From Bactrocera neohumeralis (Eukaryota > Arthropoda > Insecta > Diptera > Tephritidae): a DNA stretch of 64,000 nt. The translations under genes and the position numbers were made by a program. Below the pieces are notes generated by a model. That model was not told the origin of the DNA and did not search any database. It saw nothing but the letters and a program-made list of their open reading frames with translations. Below, in pieces: positions 47,051 through 60,500 of the stretch. Where the stretch lies: assembly GCF_024586455.1 (NCBI RefSeq), contig NW_026089624.1, positions 11,375,341-11,439,340 of the forward strand, read 5' to 3'. Position 1 is the stretch's first letter. The number at the start of each line of letters is the position of its first letter.

Positions 47051-48142
47051 AGAAAGGTTTCTTACAAGGAGGCTCAAAGTATTTCAAATAATTAAATTAG
47101 CAAGAAACGACATCAATTGCTTTAGAAAATGTATTTATCATAAGCTCAAAAAATTCAATTTCAGAAATCCACATGTCCATTAATTGGGCGTTGTCATATC
47201 TTGATTTTATCCGTTTTGATTTTATTTATGTGGGGGCGCAATTTTCAAATGCTGTATGAAATTCTGGACATGAACATGGTTCATTTCAGCACATTTGTAT
47301 ATCGAGTCTTCTAATCTGCAGAATTACTATTTTTAAGGTAAGTGCGAGCATAAGTCATTCTTTGGCATACCCAAAATTTGGGTCATCTAAATTAGCTAAA
47401 TAATATCTGCTGCACTGGTTAAAAGCTAATTACCGGTTATTGTATTTAAACAGGTACACACAATATATACATATTTGTATATATGTGTGTACAGATCTCA
47501 ATTTTTTACAACTGTTCAAATATACATTAGAGTGAGTCAAACAAAAATTAAACTTAATGAGTTAAATTGAGCCTACTATGTATCTATATACAGAGAAAAA
47601 AGGCAGAATTTTTAGTTTTATTCTAGAAAGTGTGGATGAGCATAGAAAGTTTTAAATTTAAATAATACGTAAAACATCGAGTTTCATTAAAAATACCATA
47701 AATTTTGTGTTTAACATGAAAACTTTTAATCAAAAAACAATAAAATTTCAACTTCTAGTTCTTTAATTTTTCAAAGGTCTTAAGTACATATGTACAAGAA
47801 AATTTCCTGAAGTAGATTATTAAGGTAATTTTATGGTCGAAAAAAATCGATGATTAAAGGACTTATATATTAAAAGCATTTAGATATAAAGAACATGCGA
47901 TGTGTGCATAATGAGTTCGCTATACCTGAGTTAGCTTTAGGTACCAACCGCAACAGTTTAATTTTTTCATACAATTATGTGTTTTATTCTCTATAAGAAT
48001 CCGCAAATTAAAATATTTTATCTTTAATGTTTCATTTTTAAAGATGAAAGGTTTTTTTTTACTAGTTATTTAAATGTAAAACCTTAAATGCTCTTCGGCA
48101 CCTTTTAAAATGAAGCTAAATATTTGGCCTTGCAGGAATTTT

Positions 48143-48175
48143 CTATATATATATATATATATATTGTATATATGT
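48143..48175. repeat. AT dinucleotide microsatellite
   Basis: A run of TA dinucleotides, slightly interrupted by G at its end. Confidence 0.8.
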
Positions 48176-48566
48176 ATATTCTTCATTTAAACTCAAAAAT
48201 TGTGGCTCGCCTTATTATACATGCTATATTTACCATTTACGTATACGTATACTCGTCATATGTGAGATTTAGCTTTGAGTACAACCGGACCAGTTTTTTT
48301 ATGTAATTACGTAAGTTTTCGCACAAGTTTTGCTCATTCGCTTTACTTTAAATCATTTTGCAAGAATTTGAAAGTTTCAGCAAATCTATTATTTTATCAT
48401 GTTGAAAAAATGGGCGGATTTATCTTACCTGTAACGTTCAATAACCATAAGCTCAGCTTAACTGATTGCCATTACTTACCCAGGACGTTAAACGCGTTTC
48501 AGACTTTGTATACGATAGCCGTACAGTTAATTTATTTTTTAACAAAAATATTTTGTATTTGTCCAA

Positions 48567-51500
48567 ATGTATGCTTTTTTTCGTTGCTTTACATTAGTAT
48601 GTCTAGTGATCAATGTGCTTATTACTTTAACTTTGACTGAGATTGAGTCAACTGGTGCCCGTGAATATACGGTATTTCCAATCAAAGCGACATTTCAATT
48701 GGCTACTGCTAGTAGCAATGGGCTCAAACTGTCCTCTGGTGTACAAAACTTCCCTTCGGTAATTTTACCGCCAGCAGTAGCACAAATCCACGTGGACTAC
48801 ACGCATCAAATGCATCCATTCTATCAAAATGTTGTAGGTAGCGATGTTAGTAAAAGTTTTGGGCGAAATTACGTCGATGAGATGCCAATGACAGCGGATG
48901 CAAATAAATCATTTCAAATTGTAAATGAGTGGAAGTATTTAGATTTTGAATATCCGACTTATGCACAGCGCCAACAAGCCATCGCAAATCGGTGAGTTTC
49001 GTGTTAAGATCTTACTCAATTGTTCAGTTTGGTGATGTCCTCATATTCCAATTTATATCAGAATAAAAGCACATCATATACATATTTATGTACTGTGTAA
49101 AAATATGTAGAATAGATGCTTTCTTTACCTCTGCTACTCTAATAATTGCTGTCCCTACAGATATTAAATTGTTCAGTTGAAATTCAGAGAGAATCTTTCC
49201 ATGATAATGATGTGACTAACCGTGCGATTCTGTACTGTGATACAGTCTCCAGTCCCTAAATTTAAGATTTTAAGTTAGAGACAATTTTTGAGACTTGAAA
49301 CGATTTTGCTATTCTGTAAGTGACAGTCACAAAATCTATTACATTTCATTATTCAGAGATGTTTTTACACTTGAATAGAAATAAATATGTCGATAACAAA
49401 TATTAAATTTTCTGTAACATAGTCAAAAAACATAATTATCAATAAAAATAAAAATATATGTTGACTTTGTTTCATAATATTTACGAAATTTATGTAAAAT
49501 TGATTTATTTTTAACCTTTTCGTGTTTGATTTGCTTACAAAATATAAAAAAACGACAATCGATATATGATCTATGGTGATCCCTATTCAGTATATTCAAA
49601 ATTGCAGAGCAGAGTTCTTTTTAGTTCTGTGACCTGCTAACTATCAGGTCTCAAATTTGAGGCAATATTATGAGACTAACGCTAGAGACTGTGAATAGTA
49701 ACTGGTCACAAATTGAGACTTTACCACAAAATGTCTCAAATAGAGACTAGAGACTGGTTACAGAATCCCGCTATAAATATCAAAAAATGGGTATATCCGA
49801 GTCAATACTTGCCGTGGTCTCAACATCCCTAATATAGAAATTTTCGAACTTTATACCGCATAATATGCGAGTTAACTTAAAGAAATTCTTTCTAATAATT
49901 GTGTGCCCCAGTGCGAATTACTTCAGCTCCGAAATACTACGTATATATAAGATATATTCGGTTGTTAGAGTATTGCCGAATTCGCATCTTTGCGGTGTTT
50001 TGCTGGTGATCAAATATTCGTGTGTCCGATTCGTAAGCGTATATAAATTGACCGCTTTGGTTTTGACGTGTTTGTTGGGTACACGGGCATGGGTCATTTA
50101 CATTGAATTTGGTTATCGGTGATGGAAATTTTCCCATTTAGCTGCCTTATTTTGTTGTATCTATTGGGATATATATTAAATTCGCTATTTTATCTGCATG
50201 TTCGTTTCCCGTAATTCCTTGATGATTTGGCACCCAGAACACTTTATTTGCAACAATTATACTCAGAATTTGAGCAATTAAGTTACAAATAGACTGTCAA
50301 TACATATTACGTATTTTCCTGTGTTATTCCATGTAAACGAGCATGTCTTTGGTATGGCTAAAGCCTTGTTTTAATATACCATAAAATAAAAACAGATTTA
50401 AATAGTTTCGCGGTATATTAGAAGTACAATATAAAATACTTTTTAATTGTATAGAATGTTCGCTGTTTTAATTTTAATGCCCAAAAATCATTATTTTGCC
50501 CGCTCTGTCTACGATGGAAAATTATTTAAAAAACGCTTATTTTGAGGCGCTCTTACACTGGAATAAATGGGCATTTCTAGATATATCCCTGCCCATAGTG
50601 TACTACATGCCTTGAAGTCGCCATTGAAAATTAAAGGTGTTTTCAAATTAATTAAGGGGTTCAGTAAATCGTTTACGGAAAAATTTTAACAGGGAGGAAT
50701 TTACGTATTTATTATTGTTATTTTTGTGCGTAAATCTATTTGATGAGCGTCACATAAAATGTTTGCTTTTGCTGGAATCTGTTTGTGTGGAATTTGGCGC
50801 TTTACTAAGATACCACTTCCTTGTTTGTATGTTGAATTATAATTTAGATTTTTAAAATAACCAGTACTTGGTTTTCGAATGATAATGTTGTTACTGTTGT
50901 ATGGTATGTGTGTTTCCTGAATACTGATAACATCTGGGTTTCTTCTTTAATTAGTAAAATAAGCTTTTGATAGTTGGTAATGTATCCTTTCATATTCCAT
51001 AGACTAAGAGTTAGGTTCTCTCATTGATTTGTCCAATTTCTTTGTGTATTATTCGTTAGAAATTCAACGGCTGGTGGAAGACAGGTAATTTACCGAAAGA
51101 ATGTTTTGAATGCTTGTTGGGCACAATTCCGATTTCTTTGGCGCCGCGATTTGAAGGTACCGTTGGAAAGAGGAAGTCCTCCTGATTAAAAAATATATAG
51201 GGTTATAGGTGATATATTCGACCTTAAAGTTCAAAAATTCCCAAAATTCGAACATTTCAACAATTCAATCATTTTACTCACATTTTTCATTTCAAATTAA
51301 TTAAATTAAACTATAAACTTTTAAATAAATCCACATTTTACACTTTAATAGTCTTTTTACGGAAGAAATCTTTATTTTAAAAATTACATTTTACACTCGT
51401 AGTGTACATCATGTGTGTGTTTAAAATTACGACGAAATTTAGCGCTGCCATGTGATAATAAGGAAATTCGCTGAAATGCCTTTTTTCCCAAAAATTCCTC

Positions 51501-54500
51501 TATCCATTCATGTGGATATGCCCTTTTTTTAATTTAATAAACAAATAAGTAATATTATATAGTAATATTATATAATCATATTATATATATTGTCACCTAA
51601 TATACAAAAAAACGTATAATAACCAAAATTTAAGCATTTTATAACGAAAACTCAAATTTTGTTTCAATATCAGTGCAAGATAACCAAAAAATATAACCAC
51701 TTTATAACGAAACTCAATATATTTTTTTTGTATTTTAACGCAGAAAGGAGTACTATGCGAAAGTACTTCAGTCACCCCGGGTATTCGCTCGACCAGGGTT
51801 ATTTTTTTAAAGTGCGGCCGAAGGCCGCCAACGCAGAAAGGAGTACTATGCGAAAGTACTACAGTCACCCCGGGTATTCGCTCGACCAGGGTTATTTTTT
51901 TAAAGCGCGGCCGAAGGCCGCCAACGCAGAAAGGAGTACTATGCGAAAGTACGTCAGTCACCCCAGGTATTCGCTTGACCAGGGTTACTTTTTCAAAGCG
52001 CGACCGAAGGCCGCCAACGCAGAAAGGAGTACTACGCGATAGTACTTCAGTCACCCCGGATATTCGCTCGCCCAGGGTTATTTTTTTAGAGTGCGGCCGA
52101 AGGCCGCCAACGCAGAAAGGAGTACTACGCGATAGTACTTCAGTGACCCCGGGTATTCGCTCGACCAGGGTTATTTTTTTAAAGTGCGGCCGAAGGCCGC
52201 CAACGCAGAAAGGAGTACTACGCGAAAGTACTTCAGTGACCCCGGGTATTCGCTCGACCAGTGTTAGTTTTTTAGAGCGCGGCCGAAGGCCACCAACGCA
52301 GAAAGAAGTACTACGTGAAAGTACTACAGTCACCCCTGGTATTCGCTCGACCAGGGTTATTTTTTTAAAGCGCGGCCGAAGGCCGCCAACGCAGAAAGGA
52401 GTACTACGCGAAAGTACTTTAGTCACCCCGGGTATTCGCTCGACCAGGGTTATTTTTTTAAAGCGCGGCCGAAGGCCACCAACGCAGAAAGAAGTACTAC
52501 GTGAAAGTACTACAGTCACCCCGGGTATTCGCTCGACCAGGGTTATTTATTTAAAGCGCGGCCGAAGGCCGCCAACGCAGAAAGGAGTACTACGCGAAAG
52601 TACTACAGTCATCCCCGGGGATTCGCTCGACCAGGGTTATTTTTAAAGCGCGGCCGAAGGCCGCCAACGCAGAAAGGAGTACTACGCGAAAGTACTACAG
52701 TCACCCCGGGTATTCGCTCGACCAGGGTTATTTTTTTAAAGCGCGGCCGAAGGCCGCCAACACACAAAGGAGTACTACACGATAGTACTTCAGTCACCCC
52801 GGATATTCGCTCGGCCAGGGTATTTTTTTAGAGTGCGGCCGAAGGCCGCCAACGCATAAAGGAGTACTACGCGAAAGTACTTCAGTCACCCCGGGTATTC
52901 GCTCGGCCAGGGTTATTTTTAGAGCGCGGCCGAAGGCCGCCAACGCAGAAAGGAGTACTACGCGAAAGTACTTCAGTCACATAAATCACATATTACACAT
53001 ATACATATGTACATATGTAGAAAGAATTTTTTTTATAGTTAATATAGAAAAAAGTATAGTTAATACCGAAAAAGCAAACAAAGAAAAATTGTTAAAAATC
53101 CTACATATTTGCTGTTTAAGATGTGGCAAGGCTTGTTTTCCTCATAATTGTAAACAATCTAACCTTTTCAACGATGAGTGTGCTAAGTGTTTTTTAAATT
53201 AATAAATTTAGGTAAAATATACCAAAATAAAAGTGAAATGTGAACTTATTTCAATGTTTAGAGTGTATATTTAAATATACAGAGTGAAAAACGTGAAAAA
53301 ATTTAGTGAAACATCGAGAAATACCTTGTGTTGTTAGTGCAAATTTTTGAACGTTAACTCGTGAATATTTTAAAAAATAAAAATTATTTTTATATTATTT
53401 TTGGATATTTCTTCTCTGGAGAAGCTCCCCTATCCGCACATACCCCATTTATACGGAAATTCGATTTTTTTACCCCTCCGCCAAAGTAATTGGAATCGTG
53501 CGCTTGTTGGATTTTTAATTTCGTTGCTTTCGTTTTCGTTTTGGTGTTTATTTTCCATTGTTGGGTTATTGAGTGTGAAGTGCTGAACACATAGACAGCG
53601 ACACGTCATGACTGCACGACAGTGAACTGTAAATAGCGTCGTGAATTCTGTTACCTGAACATTTGTGCGAAGCCGAGAGTACCTTTCTACAGTTTGGAAA
53701 CTGTGATTGCGACCAGTTATTTGGATACTAAGGTAAAAAATTACAATTTACCCATATAGTTTGATGCTTACAGTGTTTCACCGTATGGCCTAACAATTTA
53801 CAATTTTTGCAACGCATTGGGTTTGGGATGTATTCTCATACCTTCACAATATTCACAGAAATAAAAAGTTTGCTGGGGAGTGTGTATAGGTCAAATGTTA
53901 TAAGAACAACACCATTGGGCTTATGTTTGTGTACCATCTATGATTCTGTTGAATTTGTAAACCGAGGTAACGTGTTGTGCTTTTCGTTCACTGACAATCT
54001 CTTCTAGTATGTTTTTGAGAAAAGGCGCGTAAATGGTACCTTTGATGTTATTGAAGGATTCATGTAGTTTACACGTGATATCACAGATTCCAGGTATCTG
54101 TTTGGTTTTCAAGAATTTTGGCCACCTCTTTGCTTTTGACAAACGTGACTTCCATCGCGTAACGTGTCTTTGGAGATTATTTCCTTACTAACGATTTGAA
54201 TTGCTCTATGGACGACAAAGTAAGTAGTACTCATGTTATGAGTTTTACTGTATTTTTTGCGGAAAGAGTTAAATTTTTTGGGTTTTGTGTTTGCACGACG
54301 GGAAGATGTGTGAACTCAATGGGAGTTTTTTGATATTGTCTCTTTTTTGGCTTTCACTTAACAGAGAAAAGATTTTTCTCTTAGGTCGGGTGGCCCCGGG
54401 GCCATGATTTCTTAATATATCTGTTTTTGTTTATTTGAGAATAAGACACTTATAAAGAACCAAAATGTAATAAAGCAAAAACGTGAGAACAATTGAGTAA

Positions 54501-57500
54501 GCGAATTTATCACCGATGACGTTCGTTCACGCGGAGTATTAGTCGAAGACTGATGCCTAAACTAATTAACCTCAGAATCATTATATAGTTCAAAAGCATT
54601 TTTTCGAAAAACAATTATTTTGTAAGTCGTGATTTATAAAAATATTGAATTAATCTCAATCTAAATTAAATTAAAAAACACCAAGTATGTACCATAAATA
54701 ATGGCAGATCAAAGAGAACTACTAACTTGATGCTTGGCATCGTTAACGCAGATAACTGCACAAAATGCAGCATATAAGAGTCAAAATTTCTCAAGTGTAC
54801 CAACATTTTTTTGACGGTCGAGCTTTTAACTTTGAATAAACGTTTTTCAGTTCACAACAATAAATAAAAAATACAACTTGAACAATTTTCCAAAATTTCA
54901 ATTATTTTTCAAGTTGTTGTTATAAACTTTTTTTGCATGAGTTTACAATTTATTTATTTTCTCAGGATGGATAGCATCGATCTTGCTCATTTTTAAAACA
55001 GCTATCGTTATTGACTTTCTCTTCCTATTTCAATTTTTTATTGACAAGAAAAACGTTATTTAAACAAGTAAGGAAGGGCTAAGTTCGGGTGTCACCGAAC
55101 ATTTTATACTCTCATTATCCGTCATTTACATATTTTCAAATACCGTATTTGTGTAAAGTTTTATTCCGCTATCATCATTGGTTCCTAATGTTTATACTCG
55201 TATTATACAAAGAAGGCATCAGATGGAATTCAAAATAGCTTTATATTGGAAGAAGGCGTGGTTGTGAACCGATTTCAGCCATATTTCGTACATGTCATCA
55301 GGGTGTTAAGAAAACATTATATACCGAATTTCATTGAAATCGGTCTAGTAGCTCCTGAGATATGCTTCTTGGTCCATAAGTGGGCGGCGCCACGCTCATT
55401 TTCAATTTTTAAAAAAGCCTGGAGGCAGCTTCCTTCTGCCACTTCTTCCGTAAAATTTAGTGTTTCTGACGTTTTTTGTTAGTCGGTTAACGCACTTTTA
55501 GTGATTTTGAACATAACCTTTGTATGAAAGGTGGGCGTGGTTATTATCCGATTTCTTCCATTTTTTGAACTGTATATGGAAATACCTGAAGAAAACGACT
55601 CTGTAGAGTTTGGTTGACATAGCTATAATAGTTTCCGAGATATGTACAAAAAACTTAGTAGGGGGCGGGGCCACGCCCACTTTTCCAAAAAAATACTTCC
55701 AAATATGTCCCTCCTAATGCGATCCTTTGTGCCAAATTTCACTTTAATATCTTTATTTATGGCTTAGTTATGACACTTTATAGGTTTTCGGTTTCCGCCA
55801 TTTTGTGGGCGTGGCAGTGGGCCGATTTTGCCCATTTTCGAACTTAACCTTCTTATGGAGCCAAGGAATACGTGTACCAAGTTTCATCATGATATCTCAA
55901 TTTTACTCAAGTTACAGCTTGCACGGACGGACGAACGGACAGACGGACGGACAGACAGATATCCGGATTTCGACTCTACTCGTCACCCTGATCACTTTGG
56001 TATATATAACCCTATGTCTGACTCTTTTAGTTTTAGGACTTACAAACAACCGTTATGTGAACAAAACTATAATACTCTCCTTAGCAACATTGTTGCGAGA
56101 GTATAAAAAAAGCCTGGGGCAGCTTCCTTCTGCCACTTCTTCCGTAAAATTTAGTGTTTCTGACGTTTTTTGTTAGTCGGTTAACGCACTTTTAGTGATT
56201 TTGAACATAACCTTTGTATGGGAGGTGGGCGTGGTTATTATCCGATTTCTTCCATTTTTGAACTGTATATGGAAATACCTGAAGAAAACGACTCTGTAGA
56301 GTTTGGTTGACATAGCTATAATAGTTTCCGAGATATGTACAAAAAACTTAGTAGGGGGCGGGGCCACGCCCACTTTTCCAAAAAAATTACTTCCAAATAT
56401 GTCCCTCCCTAATGCGATCCTTTGTGCCAAATTTCACTTTAATATCTTTATTTATGGCTTAGTTATGACACTTTATAGGTTTTCGGTTTCCGCCATTTTG
56501 TGGGCGTGGCAGTGGGCCGATTTTGCCCATCTTCGAACTTAACCTTCTTTTGGAGCCAAGGAATACGTGTACCAAGTTTCATCATGATATCTCAATTTTT
56601 ACTCAAGTTACAGCTTGCACGGACGGACGGACAGACGGACGGACAGACGGACGGACGGACGGACAGACAGACATCCGGATTTCGACTCTACTCGTCGCCC
56701 TGATCACTTTGGTATATATAACCCTATATCTGACTCTTTTAGTTTTAGGACTTACAAACAACCGTTATGTGAACAAAACTATAATACTCTCGTTAGCAAC
56801 ATTGTTGCGAGAGTATAAAAAGTTATAAACAATTGTTACAAACAAATTGAAATAATTTAAACTTCTCAATCGATTTACAATATCGCTTCAATTTAATATT
56901 GTTGTACATTTTATAACACGTTATTGACAAAAAGAAAAACATGAAAACTTGCAACGCAACCGAAGTTATATTGTTTTTGCTCCTGATGTGTAATGCGTGA
57001 AGCGCGTGTCACAAGCTTCGGGCGCGATGCCGGGTTTGCGAGCTCGCCGCGACATGTTTCGACACGAAGCTATTCACGCGTGCTCTGTTTTTTCTCGGTG
57101 TTTACGATTTGTCATTTGTTTAGTTGCATATAGAGGAGCAATAAGCGACGTTTTCTCGTGTTCTACTACACTGAGTGTACGATTCAGCATGCCAAGAGCG
57201 AATTCTTGTTGCAATCCTCTCGGCAAGAAAGGCCACAAGTGTGTTATCAAGAATGTTGCTTTAGTGAGTATAAATTGGAATGCGAAATTTTCCAATTTTG
57301 TAGGGCAGTACATGTGCAGATCATGTCAAACACAAATTAACAGAGCTTCTAGTGGGAATTTGCCACAAAGCTGCGCATTAACGAATGTTACAAAAGAAAA
57401 TTCAACTGTCGTACTCGATGAATCGTCAGAAAGTGACTGCGAGGTTGACGATAATGAACGTAAAGATCCAAATTATGAAAATCCCTAAATTCCTCCATTC

Positions 57501-60500
57501 AAAAAACGGCAATCCACAGATTTTCTATGCGACAATAATCCAAACGAGGAAAATTCTATTGGGGATAATTGGATTAATAATCTAAAAAGAGCTCTTGCCG
57601 ATCAAAATTCTCGAAATGAAAAAAATGCACTTCTGACTACAGTGCCTCTTAAATGGAGTGTTCAAATATTGAAAATTAAAATTTTTTTGGGTGCGAATTG
57701 ATACTGCAGACTCTACCAACTGAACAGTTTCTGGAACTTCTTTGAGATGACTTGCCCGCAGTTGTGAAACATGATTTCTTAGCAAAGGCCCAAAGTGCTT
57801 ATTTTGATCAGATAAAAAATACAGCAAACGAAGGAGAGTTCATAATAACTTTGGATTTTGCTGAAAATTATACATGCCAAGTACAAAATGCCATTCAATC
57901 TCAACATTGGGCTAATGTTCAAGCGACGTTGCACCCTTTCATTATTTACTACAGGGAAAATTCCGTTTTGAAAAATGTGAATTACGTCATCATTTCAGAA
58001 CATTTACTTCACAATGCAAATGCAGTGCATTTTTTTATTTCGAAACTGATAGCTCATTTAAAAAATGAATTTGGTTCTGACAAAATAAAAAAAATTTCGT
58101 ATTTCTCGGACGGCGCTGCTTCGCAGTATAAGAACAAATTTAATTTGATCAATTTGATGAAGCACGAAGAAGACTTTGGTGTCAAAGTTGAATGGCATTT
58201 TTTCGCTACTTCCCATGGTAAAAGCGCATGCAACGGCATTGGTGGTACCGTAAAAAGGCATGCCTACAGTTTGCAAGATGAGGACATCACTTCCCCAAAA
58301 CTCTTATATCAATGGGCAAAAAAGTTTTTCAAGAAAATCGAGTTCAGTTATTCCACAATAGAAGAGCACACGACGCATAACAAGATTTTGGAAGCAAGAT
58401 ATCAAATGGCAAAAACTGCAAAAGACACTCGATCTTATCATTGTTTCTATCCACTTAATGCCGAACATGCATGCAAAATATATTCTGCTTCAGAAAAATT
58501 TGTAACTGCAAGTGTTTTCAAAAAAAGGCTTAATAAAAAATAATGTGGATTATATTATTGAAATAATCATATACACTTTATGTATATTTCAATATAAGCA
58601 ATAAACAAGAACATGTGTCCGACTTATAACTCGTTTCCAAAGATTATTTTTCAGCGTAACATTGCGCTTACAAAGCTCGTGACACGCGCTTCACGCCATA
58701 CACATCAGGAGCAAAAACAATACAGTAGAATCCCGATTATCCGGATCAATTAAAACCAGGGGTATTCCGTATAATCGAAAATCCGGATAATCGATTTCAA
58801 AGCAAATCAAACAATATTTAAAATATAATAAAGTTTTATTATGTAATAAGTTTTACAAGTGTAGTTCAGATAATACATATGTACGATATATAAAAACCGA
58901 GCTATAACGATAAATAATGTATTACATAATGCCTATGTAATTTAAAACTTTGGTTGGAAATAACTTGTTATTGGTCTTTGACGTAAAGAATCATTTCGTT
59001 TCATTGCGGCCAAGTCCCTGATGCGTTTCAGTTGTATAACTGTATGGGATCCGATACATCCTGTCTTTCAAACCACTTAAAAGCAATATCAAGAGCTTCA
59101 AAAGCTTCTGCGTGAGATGGTACTTGACATACTTCCCCAGTTTCAGTATCTTCTTCATCTTCTCTTTCGTTATTGTTCAAATCTTCAATGATTTCTTCAT
59201 CAGTTAATATCTGAAATCCGGGGTCTTCATTATCGCAGTTCAGCCATTCCTTAATATTTTCTTCATCGCACCCTTCACCAATGCTAAGAATTTTCATTGC
59301 TTCTGTTATTTCTTTAAAATCGTCATGCGGTTTAATCGAGGAATTAGGTAGTGTTAATTTTAATAATTTATTCAAAGCTCTTTTTAATGTTTGCATTTCC
59401 ACAGAGTTCCACGCTTCTACCAGCATATAACAACAATCTTTCAAATTTGTTTCCTTAAAAAACTTTAACGTCGTTTCTATTTCACTGTCCTCTGTTGTCA
59501 AAAGACGACGCAATAGTTGCTTTCTGTATAAACGTTTTAAAGTTTCAATGATACTTTGGTCCATTGGTTGCAATATCGATGTTGCATTAGGGGGTAAAAA
59601 CTTAACTGTGAACTTCCCATTTTCTCGATTTAGTGTTTCAGCGGAAGGGTGCGTTGGTGCATTATCTAACAACAACAATACGTCGCCCTCTTTCCCCACG
59701 TCCTTTTGAAATTTCTTCCCTTCAGGAATAAACGTATTTTCATACCAAGTAAGAAAAATATCTGTGTTCATCCATGCTTTTTTTTGGTTAGCGTAAGTTA
59801 AGGGGATTTTAACATTTTTGAAACAGCGCGGATTTTTTGATTTACCAATAAGTTGCAGTGGCAATCGATGAGTTCCATTAGCGTTTGCGCAAACCATAAC
59901 TGTAACTCTGTCCTTACTCACTTTGTGCCCAGGTGCTGCATTTTCACGATGCGATGCTAACGATCTGCTTGGTAGAGCTTTCCAATTAAGACCTGTTTCA
60001 TCTGCATTGTATACAAAATCAAAATCGTATTCTTTTTCATCTAGAAATTCTTTTAACTCGTCTACAAAAGAGTTGGCTGATGCAACGTTAGCAGAAAGTT
60101 TCTCTCCTTGAATCTCCAGTTCTCGAATGCCATGTCTAGATTTGAATCTTGCTAACCATCCACAGCTCGCTTTGAAAGAATTATCACCACCAAGTTTTTG
60201 ATTAAAATCCAATGCTTTTTCACATAACAGAGGTCCTGATATGGGCTGGCCACATGCTCTCTTTTGTAAAAACCAAGTATAAACTGCATTCTCCAGAATT
60301 TCATTTTGAGATTTTTTCATAACTTTACGTTGCGAACTTCCATCTTCTTTCTCAAGCGCGCAGGTGAATTTCATTATGGCATCAGAATTCTTTTTAATGT
60401 CTGATATCGTAGAAGTTCCTACACCATATATTTGTGCCAACTTACTGCCAGATTCACCATTTTTTATACTTTTAATTATCTTCACTTTGTCATTAAGAGA

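Noticed and set aside
48275..48640. A 121-codon frame overlapping the start of the yellow-family gene
   Set aside because: Different frame from the signal peptide and MRJP exons, with no recognised domain.
51593..52646. Long open frames on both strands (308 and 223 codons) with a 31-residue repeat
   Set aside because: They arise because the satellite unit is 93 bp, a multiple of three. Several frames are open, and the minus frame runs out into AT-rich flank; no start context or homology.
51741..52979. Regular repeats that might suggest a CRISPR array
   Set aside because: Units are contiguous with no unique spacers, in an animal genome.
56500..56828. Frames with repeated TDGR/TDGQ residues
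   Set aside because: Translation of a GACGGACGGACA microsatellite inside a noncoding repeat.
57074..57313. Minus-strand frame in the transposon core
   Set aside because: Antisense shadow of the transposase N-terminus.
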